The position numbers and the translations under genes were made by a program. Of a stretch of DNA of 64,000 nucleotides, positions 44,116-53,443 are shown one piece after another. The notes below the pieces were generated by a model, which did no database searches, was not told where the DNA came from, and saw only the letters and a program-made list of their open reading frames with translations. Location of the stretch: assembly GCA_041667115.1 (NCBI GenBank), contig JBAYFO010000010.1, forward strand, positions 12,279 to 76,278. The letters are read 5' to 3'. Source of the DNA: UBA1563 sp041667115 (lineage in GTDB: Bacteria > Bacteroidota > Ignavibacteria > Ignavibacteriales > Ignavibacteriaceae). Numbering within the stretch: position 1 is the first letter of the stretch; every line of letters starts with the position of its first letter.

Positions 44116-44478
44116 TCATTCTACATTTTTAATTTTCTTTTTTAGTTCTTCAACTTGCGAGATAAACTCACTCATCTTTTCTACCGGAATATCATTCGCG
44201 AAATGGCGCAAGTCGCCAACGGGAACCGGGCGAAGTTTATTCAATCCCAGTATTTCCGGTTTCTCAATATTTTTATTCGGTTCCCACTCCATTAAATCGT
44301 TTGGCGTGCAGTTTAACGCGATGCAGAGTTTTTCTAGATATTCCGGTTGAAGCGCATTGAAACGGTTGCCGGTAATTCTATACGCCGCTTGTTTGCCAAA
44401 TCCGTTTTTCATTAAAAAACTCGCGGGAGTGGTTATTCCGCGCAGTTTGAAGAGTTTCTTTAGGTTATACGTAAGCAT
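44116..44478 (-). CDS. XRE/Cro-type transcriptional regulator
   Basis: 120 residues. The HTH region is MLTYNLKKLFKLRGITTP to about residue 65, with KQAAYRITGNRFNALQPEYLEKLC and IALNCTPNDLMEWEP, the typical end of the Cro/C1 HTH_26 domain. A charged helical tail (SEFISQVEELKKKIKNVE) may dimerise. No ligand or catalytic domain. It is monocistronic and convergent to clpB. The region upstream of its start, 44521 to about 44760, is a 21-bp tandem array, a natural candidate for its own binding sites. Confidence 0.9.
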   Translation of the reverse strand: MLTYNLKKLFKLRGITTPASFLMKNGFGKQAAYRITGNRFNALQPEYLEKLCIALNCTPNDLMEWEPNKNIEKPEILGLNKLRPVPVGDLRHFANDIPVEKMSEFISQVEELKKKIKNVE

Positions 44479-44520
44479 AGAAACCTCGATTGTAAGTGTG
44501 TAAATAACAATTTATTATTA

Positions 44521-44760
44521 CGATATGGGAAAAATATATCGCGTAATAGGAAAATGCAAGTTATTAATAAGATGTTTTTCATTAGTAATGAGATAGTAAT
44601 TTTAGTAATAAGATGATATTATTCGGTGATAGAATATAATTCTGTAGTAATGAGAAGATATTCTTTAGCGATGAGAAATTTTTCTTTATCATTCCGATAA
44701 TATTATTTAGTAATGAGTGATAATTCTTGTGTAATGAGACGAAATACACTACACAAATGA
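44521..44760. repeat. Degenerate 21-bp tandem array with AGTAATGAG core, upstream of XRE regulator
   Basis: Copies of AGTAATGAG or near variants begin at 44542, 44563, 44584, 44604, 44625, 44646, 44667, 44688, 44709 and 44730; every step is 21 bases except one of 20. Weaker matches continue the phase at 44521 and 44751. Bases between cores are AT-rich and variable. The array begins about 43 bases before the XRE start codon (44478) and reaches 280 bases upstream. The period equals two helical turns, so all cores face the same side of the DNA. Confidence 0.85.
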
Positions 44761-45026
44761 AATAATGGAGTGGAAATGTTTGTTTTTAGGCTGAAAATCA
44801 ATTTTGTTTTTTTTGATATTGCATATTTGAGAGAAACAATTGGACGCAGATTTGTTAAGATTGGTTAGGATGTTTTAAGATCATAACAAAGCATAGGGAA
44901 TATTAAAAAAATAAATGTCTCAACCATTTTAGTTACATTTGACATTTTTATGAAAGAAGTCTAAGTTGAGGGTTAAAAGAAATAATAATTCTAACTACTT
45001 ATTTCTTTAAAAATATTGAGGCATAT
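44761..45026. other. Gene-free stretch before GIY-YIG gene
   Basis: 266 bases with no gene, hairpin or repeat I can support. It must carry the promoter for the rightward GIY-YIG gene; TTTG at about 44938 with a poor -7 (TAAGTTGA) is the only candidate. Confidence 0.35.
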
Positions 45027-45881
45027 ATGAACGTAGGTAAAACAATACAAATATTTCTTCCTGATGGTAATCCGAGAAGCATTAAAATCGCCGAAATAAC
45101 TAGTAGAACAGTTCAAGCAGTATTAATTCCTCGAACAAAACTTGAAGAGATTTTTACTAGAGAAGAATTAAACAACGTAGGCGTTTATCTTCTTATTGGT
45201 AATCCCGAGGAAGAGGTAAAACCGCTTTTGTATGTTGGAGAAGCTGAGGATTGCAAAATTCGTCTCAAACAACATAATTCGACGAAAGATTTTTGGAATT
45301 ATGCCATAGCCATAATTTCAAAAACTCACTATTTCACCAAAACGCATATAAAATTTCTTGAATCGCATATGTTTAAGGAAGCTATGCGTATAAATCGGTA
45401 CAAATTAGAAAATAGCACAAATCCGACTACACCTTATGTTGCAGAATGGATGGAAGCAGATTTGTTAGATAATTTTGAGACAATTAAAATTTTAGTTTCA
45501 ACACTTGGATTCCCGATATTTGATGAAATAAAGACCGCTCAAAAAACTGAATTACTTTATTGTAAAGGAAAAGAGGCCTCTGCAGCCGGGCAACTCACCG
45601 ACGAGGGCTTCCTTGTCCTTTCAGGTTCAAAGTGTAATCTTAAAGAATCAAAAACAGCAGGAACTTGGATTGTTAATATGCGGAAAAGACTTCTTGAAGA
45701 AAAGATTCTACAAGTTAATGGAAATGTATATGAGTTTATCTCGGATTATCTTTTTGGCTCTCCAAGTGCAGCTGCCGGTGCCGTTTTAGCTAGAAGAGCA
45801 AATGGTTGGATTGAATGGAGATATAAAAACGGGAAAACTCTTGACGAAGTAAAAAGACAAATAAATTTAGAAACGGAATAA
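45027..45881 (+). CDS. GIY-YIG nuclease-like protein with C-terminal DUF4357
   Basis: 284 residues. The GIY-YIG fold lies around residues 50-125: GVYLLIG, LYVGEAEDCKIRLKQH with the catalytic Arg, and Glu in IKFLESHMFKEA. The C-terminal 80 residues (CNLKESKTAGTWIVNMRKRLL, SPSAAAGAVLARRANGWIEWRY) match the DUF4357 domain often attached to restriction- or defence-linked nucleases. No methylase accompanies it. It is followed after 3 bases by an NTF2-like gene. DNA cleavage is likely from the family; biological role is unknown. Confidence 0.88.
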   Translation: MNVGKTIQIFLPDGNPRSIKIAEITSRTVQAVLIPRTKLEEIFTREELNNVGVYLLIGNPEEEVKPLLYVGEAEDCKIRLKQHNSTKDFWNYAIAIISKTHYFTKTHIKFLESHMFKEAMRINRYKLENSTNPTTPYVAEWMEADLLDNFETIKILVSTLGFPIFDEIKTAQKTELLYCKGKEASAAGQLTDEGFLVLSGSKCNLKESKTAGTWIVNMRKRLLEEKILQVNGNVYEFISDYLFGSPSAAAGAVLARRANGWIEWRYKNGKTLDEVKRQINLETE

Positions 45882-45884
45882 ACT

Positions 45885-46271
45885 ATGACAAAATCCCCAA
45901 CACAAATTCTTACTGAATGGATGCAAGCCGTAAATAAGAGAGATATTGAAACACTTCTCTCTTTTTATAATAAAAATGCTGTCTTGATTCCAACATTTTC
46001 TAATAAGCTATTAACTACTCCGGAAGATATTCGGGATTATTTTGTTAAACTCGGAAACCGTGATGAGCTTAGTGTCTCGTTGCACGACAAAACTTTGAAC
46101 ATTCAATTAATCAGAAATGATATTTATAGTTTATCCGGTATTTATTGTTGGAAGCTGACGATCGACAGGGAATCATTTACTTTTGAAGCGCGGTTCAGCT
46201 ATACAATTGACGCATCACTTGCAAACCCGATTCTGAATCACCATTCATCTCAAATTCCGCGTATGCTTTAA
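45885..46271 (+). CDS. NTF2-like (DUF4440/SnoaL-type) protein
   Basis: 128 residues, cytoplasmic. The start SPTQILTEWMQAVNKRDIETLLSFY followed by NAVLIPTFSN and a C-terminal run of β strands (FEARFSYTIDA) is the cone-shaped NTF2-like fold of the DUF4440/CaMKII-association type. The family covers small-molecule binding and some isomerases; no catalytic residues can be assigned. Three bases after the GIY-YIG gene, so co-transcribed, though the functional link is unclear. Confidence 0.8.
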   Translation: MTKSPTQILTEWMQAVNKRDIETLLSFYNKNAVLIPTFSNKLLTTPEDIRDYFVKLGNRDELSVSLHDKTLNIQLIRNDIYSLSGIYCWKLTIDRESFTFEARFSYTIDASLANPILNHHSSQIPRML

Positions 46272-46340
46272 GATGATTCCGTTTCCTTCTTTTAAAAATT
46301 TCTTCTTATTTTAAGCTACTCATTTATGAAAGGTATTTTT

Positions 46341-47558
46341 ATGAAACAATTTGTCTTGTTCCTTATCGCTCTCGCATTTATCTCAAGCGCTTATGCTCAA
46401 GTTAAAAATAAAGGGGTGTTTGTAAAACCCAAAAGTGAATATTATGAAGCAAATAAAAAAGCTGTAGAAGAGTTTAACAAAAAACCGGCTTCGGAAAACA
46501 AAGCATTCAAGGTTGATTTTACCGGATTGGATTTACCAAAAGCAAAAAGTGAATTTACTTATCAGTGGCATAACGATCCGATCAATCAAGGGATGACCGG
46601 CACGTGCTGGGATTTTTCAACAACTTCATTTTTTGAATCTGAGATTTACCGCCTCAACAAAAAGAAAGTTAAACTTTCCGAAATGTATACCGCATATTGG
46701 GAATATGTAGAAAAAGCCCGCCGCTTCGTTCAGGAAAGAGGTAACTCAGCTTTTGCCGAAGGTTCTGAAGGCAACGCTGTAAAAAGAATTTGGAATCAGT
46801 ACGGAGTTGTTCCTGCCTCGGCATATGGCGGAATGCTGCCGGGACAAAAAGTCCACGACCACAGCAAATTGGTTGATGAGATGACCGCTTATTTACAAGG
46901 GTTAAAAACCTCTAATGCGTGGAATGAAGACGAAGCGGTTTCGACAATCAAATCTATTCTTAACCATTACCTTGGTGTTCCTCCAACAAAATGTACCTAT
47001 GAAGGAAAAGAGTTCACACCAAAAGAATTTTTAGACAAAGTTGTAAACTTAAAACTTGACGACTACGTTGATATCATTTCATTAATGGAAAAACCATACT
47101 ACACCAAAATGATGTACAATGTGCCGGACAACTGGTGGCTTGACAGTTCTTATTATAATGTTCCGCTGGACGAATATATGAGCATTATAAAAAATGCAAT
47201 CCGCAAAGGATATACGATGGTTATCGGCGGAGATGTATCGGAACCGGGAATTGAATCGCACGCAAAAGTTGCAATGATCCCGACGTTTGATATTCCCTCC
47301 GAATATATTGATGAGAACGCAAGAGAATTCCGCTTTGTAAACAAAACAACGACAGATGACCACGGGATTCATCTTGTTGGTTATTTAAATAAAAACGGAA
47401 AAGATTGGTACCTGATAAAAGATTCCGGTGCCGGAGCTTATAACGTTGATGATAAAGGCTACTATTACTATTCGGAAGATTACGTAAAATTAAAAATAGT
47501 TGATTTCTGTGTGCACAAAGATATGGTTGAAGATATTTTAAACAAGTTTTCCAAGTAA
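46341..47558 (+). CDS. Secreted C1-family (bleomycin hydrolase-like) peptidase
   Basis: 405 residues from ATG 46341, chosen because AAAGGT lies 7 bases before it; an upstream ATG at 46326 has none. Sec signal MKQFVLFLIALAFISSAYAQ. Papain-like residues: Cys89 in GMTGTCWDFS and His344 in HGIHLVGYL; the position of the usual Asn is Asp361 in LIKDSGAG. The arrangement follows C1B aminopeptidase C/bleomycin hydrolase proteins, which in this group are often exported. Probable role: trimming peptides in the periplasm. Confidence 0.9.
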   Translation: MKQFVLFLIALAFISSAYAQVKNKGVFVKPKSEYYEANKKAVEEFNKKPASENKAFKVDFTGLDLPKAKSEFTYQWHNDPINQGMTGTCWDFSTTSFFESEIYRLNKKKVKLSEMYTAYWEYVEKARRFVQERGNSAFAEGSEGNAVKRIWNQYGVVPASAYGGMLPGQKVHDHSKLVDEMTAYLQGLKTSNAWNEDEAVSTIKSILNHYLGVPPTKCTYEGKEFTPKEFLDKVVNLKLDDYVDIISLMEKPYYTKMMYNVPDNWWLDSSYYNVPLDEYMSIIKNAIRKGYTMVIGGDVSEPGIESHAKVAMIPTFDIPSEYIDENAREFRFVNKTTTDDHGIHLVGYLNKNGKDWYLIKDSGAGAYNVDDKGYYYYSEDYVKLKIVDFCVHKDMVEDILNKFSK

Positions 47559-47574
47559 GGATTGCCCTCTCTAA

Positions 47575-48879
47575 ATGAACACAATCGAACTTATCCGAAA
47601 AAAACGTAACGGAGAATCTCTTTCTAAAGAAGAGATTCTCTTTTTGGTTTCATCCTACACAAAAAATAAAATTCCCGATTATCAATTCTCCGCATTTCTT
47701 ATGGCGGTTTATTTAAAAGGAATGAACACAACCGAAACTGCCGCCCTTACGGAATCTATGCTCTACAGTGGAAAAGTAATTGATCTTTCTTCTATAAAAG
47801 GAATTAAGATTGACAAACATTCTACCGGCGGAGTTGGCGACAAAACTTCCCTCATCATTGCGCCCATAGCCGCTGCGGCGGGAGTTAATGTGCCGATGAT
47901 CTCAGGCAGAGGACTTGGACATACCGGTGGAACGCTCGATAAACTTGAAGCGATTCCCGGGTACAGTACAAATCTTTCGTTGAGCGATTATAAAAAAGTC
48001 TTGAAAAAATGCGGACTGGTTTTGATCGGACAGACGAAAGAAATTGCTCCGGCAGATAAATTGATCTATGCCTTACGCGACGTTACCGCAACCGTTGAAT
48101 CAATTCCGCTTATCACCGGCAGCATAATGAGTAAAAAACTTGCCGAAGGAATTGACGGACTTGTGCTTGATGTAAAAACCGGAAGCGGCGCGTTCATGCA
48201 AAAATTCTCTGATGCAAAAGAACTTGCTCAATCACTGATAAACACGGCAAAAGCATTTGATAAAAAAGTCCTTGGGTTTATAACCGATATGAATCAACCG
48301 CTTGGTAATTATATCGGTAATTGGTTTGAAGTGTATGAATCAATTAAAATACTGCGCGGAGAAGTTGTTCCCGATCTATGCGAAGTAAGTTTTACCCTTT
48401 CCGGCGCAATGATCTATCTCGGCGGAAAAGCAAAATCGATTGAAGAAGGAATCAAACTTTCGAAAGAACTTATCGCAAATGGAAAAGCTTTTGAAAAATT
48501 TGTTGAGCTTGTAAAACTCCAGGGCGGTGATATTAGCTATTTATACGAACCGGAGAAATATCCAAAATCAAAATACATGTTGAAAGTGGTAAGCCAGAGC
48601 GAAGGATTTGTCTCTGCAATAGACACCTATCAAATAGGCGTTGCAGCTTTAGAACTTGGCGCAGGAAGATTAAAGAAAGAAGATGTCATCGACCCGAAGG
48701 CAGGAATTATCTTCCACAAAAAACTTGGAGATAAATTGGCAAAAGGAGAAATTATAGCTGAACTTTTTACCGATAAGAAAAACATGCTTCCTGCGGCGGA
48801 AAAAAGAATAATGAGTGCATTAACTATTACTAAGGATAAACCGAAAAAACAAAAAATGATAAAATTGATAATGGATTAG
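47575..48879 (+). CDS. deoA: Pyrimidine-nucleoside (thymidine) phosphorylase
   Basis: Phosphorolysis of thymidine, uridine or deoxyuridine to base and (deoxy)ribose-1-phosphate. 434 residues. Signature KHSTGGVGDKTSLIIAPIAAA near residue 80-100, GRGLGHTGGTLDKLEAIPG for the phosphate/nucleoside site, and SGAFM for the second sub-site. The length fits both DeoA and Pdp; the broader-specificity Pdp is as likely. It follows the C1 peptidase gene after 16 bases. Confidence 0.94.
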   Translation: MNTIELIRKKRNGESLSKEEILFLVSSYTKNKIPDYQFSAFLMAVYLKGMNTTETAALTESMLYSGKVIDLSSIKGIKIDKHSTGGVGDKTSLIIAPIAAAAGVNVPMISGRGLGHTGGTLDKLEAIPGYSTNLSLSDYKKVLKKCGLVLIGQTKEIAPADKLIYALRDVTATVESIPLITGSIMSKKLAEGIDGLVLDVKTGSGAFMQKFSDAKELAQSLINTAKAFDKKVLGFITDMNQPLGNYIGNWFEVYESIKILRGEVVPDLCEVSFTLSGAMIYLGGKAKSIEEGIKLSKELIANGKAFEKFVELVKLQGGDISYLYEPEKYPKSKYMLKVVSQSEGFVSAIDTYQIGVAALELGAGRLKKEDVIDPKAGIIFHKKLGDKLAKGEIIAELFTDKKNMLPAAEKRIMSALTITKDKPKKQKMIKLIMD

Positions 48880-48912
48880 AGTTTTTCATTCACAAACAAA
48901 AATGGGGTTCTT

Positions 48913-50604
48913 ATGAAAACCGTACTTGGTTCTGTTCTGTTATTAGTCATTCTTTCCACCTTATCGTTTGGACAATTAAGTCCAACCAGTTTCAATCCAA
49001 ACATCCTTGTTCATTCACAAGGGTTGCCGAACGAGTTCTTACTTTTTGTACCCGATACGGCAACGCAAATTTTATTCAATCCGGCAAGAGCAAATGATTA
49101 TTCCGGCAGTTTTGTGTACACAACCTATGCAACTGATTATAAAAGAAATATTTATTTGCCTATAGTCTATATTTATGATCCGGTTTATATAACAGACCGA
49201 ATGCCGGCACCACAACAAATGCCTCAGCCGTCATTCTATTCTCCCGGAAACACCGAAACATATAGTTCGGGCAAAAATCCTACGGTTGCCGTTGCCACAC
49301 TTTTTAACGCGTTCGATTCAAAATGGCTCTTTTTATTTACGAATGGAATCGCTAACCAAAACGGAACCTCTAACTACTCATCGAGCAATAATTATCCCGA
49401 CAGTTATAATCAAACAAACATATCATTTTATTCTTCGAGCAGCAATTCAGAAACGAAAGAAGGGGTAACGTCGTTTCGATTGTCAAATATTTTTTCCACC
49501 GGAACCGGAAAGAAATCAATTGGAGTTTTTGCAATCTTTAATTCAACACTGAATAATTCGATTGGAAACAGCGCAAACAGTTCGCTCAATATTTCCGGCA
49601 CAATACCTCTCTTTTTTCATTCCTCGCTCAGCAATACCATAAATAAGTTAAACGAGGAAAATTCTCATTACGTCCTTGGTTTAGAATTTACTTCGACAAA
49701 TGAGCGGTGGGATTATATTGCGAGAGCAAGCTATCAAAGCTCAACGTACAACTTTAAAAACTCGAACACCACAAACCAACAATCGGTTGACAGCACGTAC
49801 AATGGTTCTTCTTCAAACCCCGTTTCGTCAACTTCCAAATCGGAAAGAACAACCGGTTATGAAAACTTTAATCAATCCGAACCTTACACGCTCGCTTTTG
49901 AAAACTATCTCCAAAGCAAAACAACTATTTTTTCTTTGGATGGGAACATATTTCTCTCCGCAAATGTAAACTACACAAACGGCGATGGAAAAACCGGCGG
50001 GAGTTCTTTCTCAAATAACAGAAATTATTATAATGGAACCTGGACCTCAAGCGGAACAATAAGCAATGCTTCTAAGGGAAACTATGATAACAAGAGCTGG
50101 GGCTTTTCTTTTACTCCCGGTTTTATTATTAAAAAAAGTTTTTCGGATCTCTTTCTCTTATCGGGACTAAAACTTGAGACCGGCTACAACAAACAGACCT
50201 CTGCTCAAATGAATTATTATTATCCATCAGATTATTACGCTCAAGCCCCAACGTTTTTAAATTCAACCTTAACTTTAAAGTTTGTTACGCTGGCTCTCCC
50301 GGTCTATATCAATTATTCACCTGCGGAGTGGATTTCGATTTGGGGTGGGATGAATTACTCTTACGGATATAGCAAACGGGTTGAAGAGGTTTCGGGAAAC
50401 TCAACAAGTTTTTATTCGAGTTCTTCATCGTCCCAAACCTATTCTATGAATTCAAAAAACGATAATTCAACTTTCCAATCAATGAAATCAACATTCCTTG
50501 GTCTTGAATTAAAGCATCCATCCGGATTACGTGTGCAAATTGCCTTCGATGAGGATATTGCTTCTTTTAGAGATTGGAACATCTCCGTAGGATATCATTT
50601 TTAA
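48913..50604 (+). CDS. Ser/Asn-rich outer-membrane β-barrel-like protein
   Basis: 563 residues with a signal peptide MKTVLGSVLLLVILSTLSFG. The mature part is rich in Ser, Asn, Thr and Tyr (SSNNYPDSYNQTN, SSSSSSQTYSMNS), with alternating hydrophobic strands and the end NISVGYHF, closing on Phe, as expected for a barrel. I cannot name a family. Located 33 bases after the nucleoside phosphorylase gene, but function linkage is not evident. Low-complexity Ser/Asn tracts probably form external loops. Confidence 0.7.
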   Translation: MKTVLGSVLLLVILSTLSFGQLSPTSFNPNILVHSQGLPNEFLLFVPDTATQILFNPARANDYSGSFVYTTYATDYKRNIYLPIVYIYDPVYITDRMPAPQQMPQPSFYSPGNTETYSSGKNPTVAVATLFNAFDSKWLFLFTNGIANQNGTSNYSSSNNYPDSYNQTNISFYSSSSNSETKEGVTSFRLSNIFSTGTGKKSIGVFAIFNSTLNNSIGNSANSSLNISGTIPLFFHSSLSNTINKLNEENSHYVLGLEFTSTNERWDYIARASYQSSTYNFKNSNTTNQQSVDSTYNGSSSNPVSSTSKSERTTGYENFNQSEPYTLAFENYLQSKTTIFSLDGNIFLSANVNYTNGDGKTGGSSFSNNRNYYNGTWTSSGTISNASKGNYDNKSWGFSFTPGFIIKKSFSDLFLLSGLKLETGYNKQTSAQMNYYYPSDYYAQAPTFLNSTLTLKFVTLALPVYINYSPAEWISIWGGMNYSYGYSKRVEEVSGNSTSFYSSSSSSQTYSMNSKNDNSTFQSMKSTFLGLELKHPSGLRVQIAFDEDIASFRDWNISVGYHF

Positions 50605-50633
50605 GTTTTCCTTATCTCTGTTTTTAACAAGCA

Positions 50634-50667
50634 CAACACCGCAACTCCGAAAGGGGTTTCGGTGTTG
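50634..50667. other. Two-tier hairpin after outer-membrane protein gene
   Basis: CAACACCG (50634-50641) pairs with CGGTGTTG (50660-50667), and inside it AACTCC pairs with GGGGTT around GAAA. There is no T-run right after the stem, though T-rich sequence begins about 35 bases on. It may end the upstream transcript or be a leader structure of the kinase gene. Confidence 0.55.
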
Positions 50668-50830
50668 CAAATCGGTGGAGTCTTCATGAGAAAAATCAAT
50701 TTTTTTTATTTTTTTCAATACTTATTTGTTTTAATTTAGCAGTAGGTTAAAATTAACTACCGCAGCTCGGGAAGATTTAGTAATAACGGCTTTCATGTAG
50801 CTAAAAACTGTTTGACGTCAAAAAAAAACT

Positions 50831-53443
50831 ATGACAACACGGTTAAAAAGAATAAAACGATCGCTTTTAATATTAGGTTTTACATTTGGCCTAATGATTG
50901 TGATCATGACGCTTGGCGAATGGATGAAGAGTTTACTCTTTCCTCATGCACAGGGAGGAGAAGTTCACCTCGTCAATATTATCTCCGCAAGTATCTTCGC
51001 GGCAATTATCTCCCATTTTTTTGCAAGGGGTTACGAAAAAAACTTACAAAAGCGCAATGTCGAAATTGACGCACGCAAAAAAGCTGAGCAAGACTTAAAC
51101 GAAACGCTTTCCATTTTGCAAGCCACGCTCGAATCAACAATCGACGCAATTCTGGTAATTTCTCAAGAAAGAAAAATTGTAACCTATAACCAAAAATTTA
51201 TTGAGTTATGGAATGTTCCCGAAGGAATTGTTAACACGAAAGACGACAAACAATTATTAAGACACGTCCTTTCTCAACTAAAAGACCCGGATGAATTTTT
51301 ACAAAAAGTTGAAGAGCTTTATGAATCTCCCGAGCAAATAAGTTTTGATGTAATTGAATTTATGGATGGAAGAATCTTTGAACGCTACTCCCAGCCGCAA
51401 AAACTTGGAAAGAATATTCGCGGAAGGGTTTGGAGTTTTGATGATATTACCGAAAAGAAAAAAGACGAGAGGAAAATAAAGGAATCGGAAGCTCGCTTTA
51501 AGACAATTTGGAAGCACTCGCGCGATGGTTTTCGTTTAACGGATGAAGCCGGCATCGTCATTATGGCAAACGATGCGTATTTTGGTTTTTTCAATAAAAC
51601 CGAAGCAGAAGTTATAAATCATCCGTTCTATATTTTTTATAAAGAAAAAATGTATCAACCTTCAATCGAAAATTATAAAAAGCGGTTTGAAAAAAAAGAG
51701 TTTGAAGATGCGACTCTCCGAAAAATAGAATTTGATGACGGAAGAATTGCCTGGTTTGAGATTTCAAATTCTTTTGTTGAAATTGAAAAGAAAACGTATC
51801 TCTTAAGTGTATTTAGAGATTTTTCCCAGCACAAAGAAGACCAGGATAAAATAAGCCTTTCCGAACAAAAGTTCCGGACGCTTTACGAACAAGCCGCAGA
51901 TGCTATTTTTTTAATGGATGGTGACTCGTTTATTGATTGTAATCCAACAACAGAAATAATGTTCGGGGGAAAGGCAGAAGAGATATTAAAATTAAAACCA
52001 TACGAAATTTCTCCGGAAGTTCAAGATGACGGAAGATCTTCCAAAGAAAAAGCGTTTGAAAAAATTTCTGCGGCACTTGACGGCACACCTCAAACCTTTG
52101 AATGGAAGCATCAAAAGATAAACGGTGAACAATTCGACTGTGAAGTAACTTTAACAAAAATTGAACTTGACGGAAAAAATTACACTCAAGCAATAGTACA
52201 TGATATTTCTAACCGGAAACACGCCGAGAAATTACAAACGGCTGTTTTCAAAATTACGGAATCGGCAAGCACAGCGACTGATCTTGCGGCGTTATATGCT
52301 ACGATTCACGAATCGGTAAAAACCTTAATGCCGGCAATCAATTTTTACATTGCGTTATATGACGAGAAGAAAAACGAGATCAGCTTCCCTTATTTTGTTG
52401 ATGAATTTGATGAAGCTCCAATAACCCGGCCACCCAAACGAGGTTTAACTGAATACGTATTGCGAACAAAACATCCGTTGCTGGCAACCCCTGAAAAATT
52501 ATTAGAAATTGAAGATGCTGGTGAAGTTGAAAAAATTGGAACAAATTCTATTGATTGGCTTGGCGTTCCATTAATTATTCAAGACAAGATTATAGGCGTG
52601 CTTGTTGTTCAAAGCTATTCCCCGGGCACACGATATACTGAAAAAGAACAGGATATTTTGGTGTTCGTTTCTTCTCAAGTGGCTATGGCAATTTATAAGA
52701 AAAAAGCTGCGGATGACCTTGCTGCCTCCGAGATTCAATTAAAAGAATTGAACTCAAGTAAAGATAAATTCTTTTCGATTATTGCACATGATTTACGCAG
52801 CCCTTTCCATGCGCTGCTCGGGATGTCCGACTTGCTGGCAACTGAGGTTGATGAATTTTCAAGAGAAGAGATTAAAAAGTTTGCCGGGGAAATGAACAAC
52901 AGTTTGAAAAACCAGTTCAAGTTGCTTGAAAATCTTTTAGAATGGTCCCGGTTACAGACGGGCAAAGTGCAATATGCCCCGGTAAAAATTAACCTCTCTG
53001 AAAAGGTGAGTGATATTATTGCACTGCTTGCGGGAAATGCGCTGAAAAAAAATATCACCGTAATAAATCTTGTTCTGCCGGGTGTTATTCTTTTTGCTGA
53101 TACGAATATGTTACAGTCGATTCTCCAAAATCTAATTGCTAACGCTATTAAGTTCACAAAGCCAGGGGGAAATATCCAGGTATCTACCAAACAGAATAAC
53201 GACATGGTGAAGATTTTTATAAAAGATTCTGGAGTTGGTATTAGCAAAGAAAGTTTACAAAATATCTTCCGTACCGATTCAACGGTTACGACCCTGGGAA
53301 CTGAAAATGAAAGAGGAACCGGACTTGGACTGCTGCTCTGCAAAGAAATGATTGAACGTCACGGTGGAAACATCTCTGTTGAAAGTGAACTTGAAAAGGG
53401 AACAACCTTTTCTTTTACTTTGCCAAAAGCTGAAAAAATTTAG
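50831..53443 (+). CDS. Membrane PAS-GAF sensor histidine kinase
   Basis: 870 residues. Two N-terminal membrane segments (LILGFTFGLMIVIMTLG and VNIISASIFAAIISHFF) enclose a short external loop, then a coiled stretch and three PAS domains (about 85-460), a GAF domain (480-640, with EYVLRTKHPLLATPE and GVPLIIQDKIIGVLVV), a HisKA with phospho-acceptor His653 in FSIIAHDLRSPFHALLG, and an HATPase_c with NLIANAIKFTK, GVGISKES and GTGLGLLLCKEM. No receiver domain is attached and no response-regulator gene is adjacent, so it is an orphan kinase. Signal unknown. Confidence 0.95.
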   Translation: MTTRLKRIKRSLLILGFTFGLMIVIMTLGEWMKSLLFPHAQGGEVHLVNIISASIFAAIISHFFARGYEKNLQKRNVEIDARKKAEQDLNETLSILQATLESTIDAILVISQERKIVTYNQKFIELWNVPEGIVNTKDDKQLLRHVLSQLKDPDEFLQKVEELYESPEQISFDVIEFMDGRIFERYSQPQKLGKNIRGRVWSFDDITEKKKDERKIKESEARFKTIWKHSRDGFRLTDEAGIVIMANDAYFGFFNKTEAEVINHPFYIFYKEKMYQPSIENYKKRFEKKEFEDATLRKIEFDDGRIAWFEISNSFVEIEKKTYLLSVFRDFSQHKEDQDKISLSEQKFRTLYEQAADAIFLMDGDSFIDCNPTTEIMFGGKAEEILKLKPYEISPEVQDDGRSSKEKAFEKISAALDGTPQTFEWKHQKINGEQFDCEVTLTKIELDGKNYTQAIVHDISNRKHAEKLQTAVFKITESASTATDLAALYATIHESVKTLMPAINFYIALYDEKKNEISFPYFVDEFDEAPITRPPKRGLTEYVLRTKHPLLATPEKLLEIEDAGEVEKIGTNSIDWLGVPLIIQDKIIGVLVVQSYSPGTRYTEKEQDILVFVSSQVAMAIYKKKAADDLAASEIQLKELNSSKDKFFSIIAHDLRSPFHALLGMSDLLATEVDEFSREEIKKFAGEMNNSLKNQFKLLENLLEWSRLQTGKVQYAPVKINLSEKVSDIIALLAGNALKKNITVINLVLPGVILFADTNMLQSILQNLIANAIKFTKPGGNIQVSTKQNNDMVKIFIKDSGVGISKESLQNIFRTDSTVTTLGTENERGTGLGLLLCKEMIERHGGNISVESELEKGTTFSFTLPKAEKI

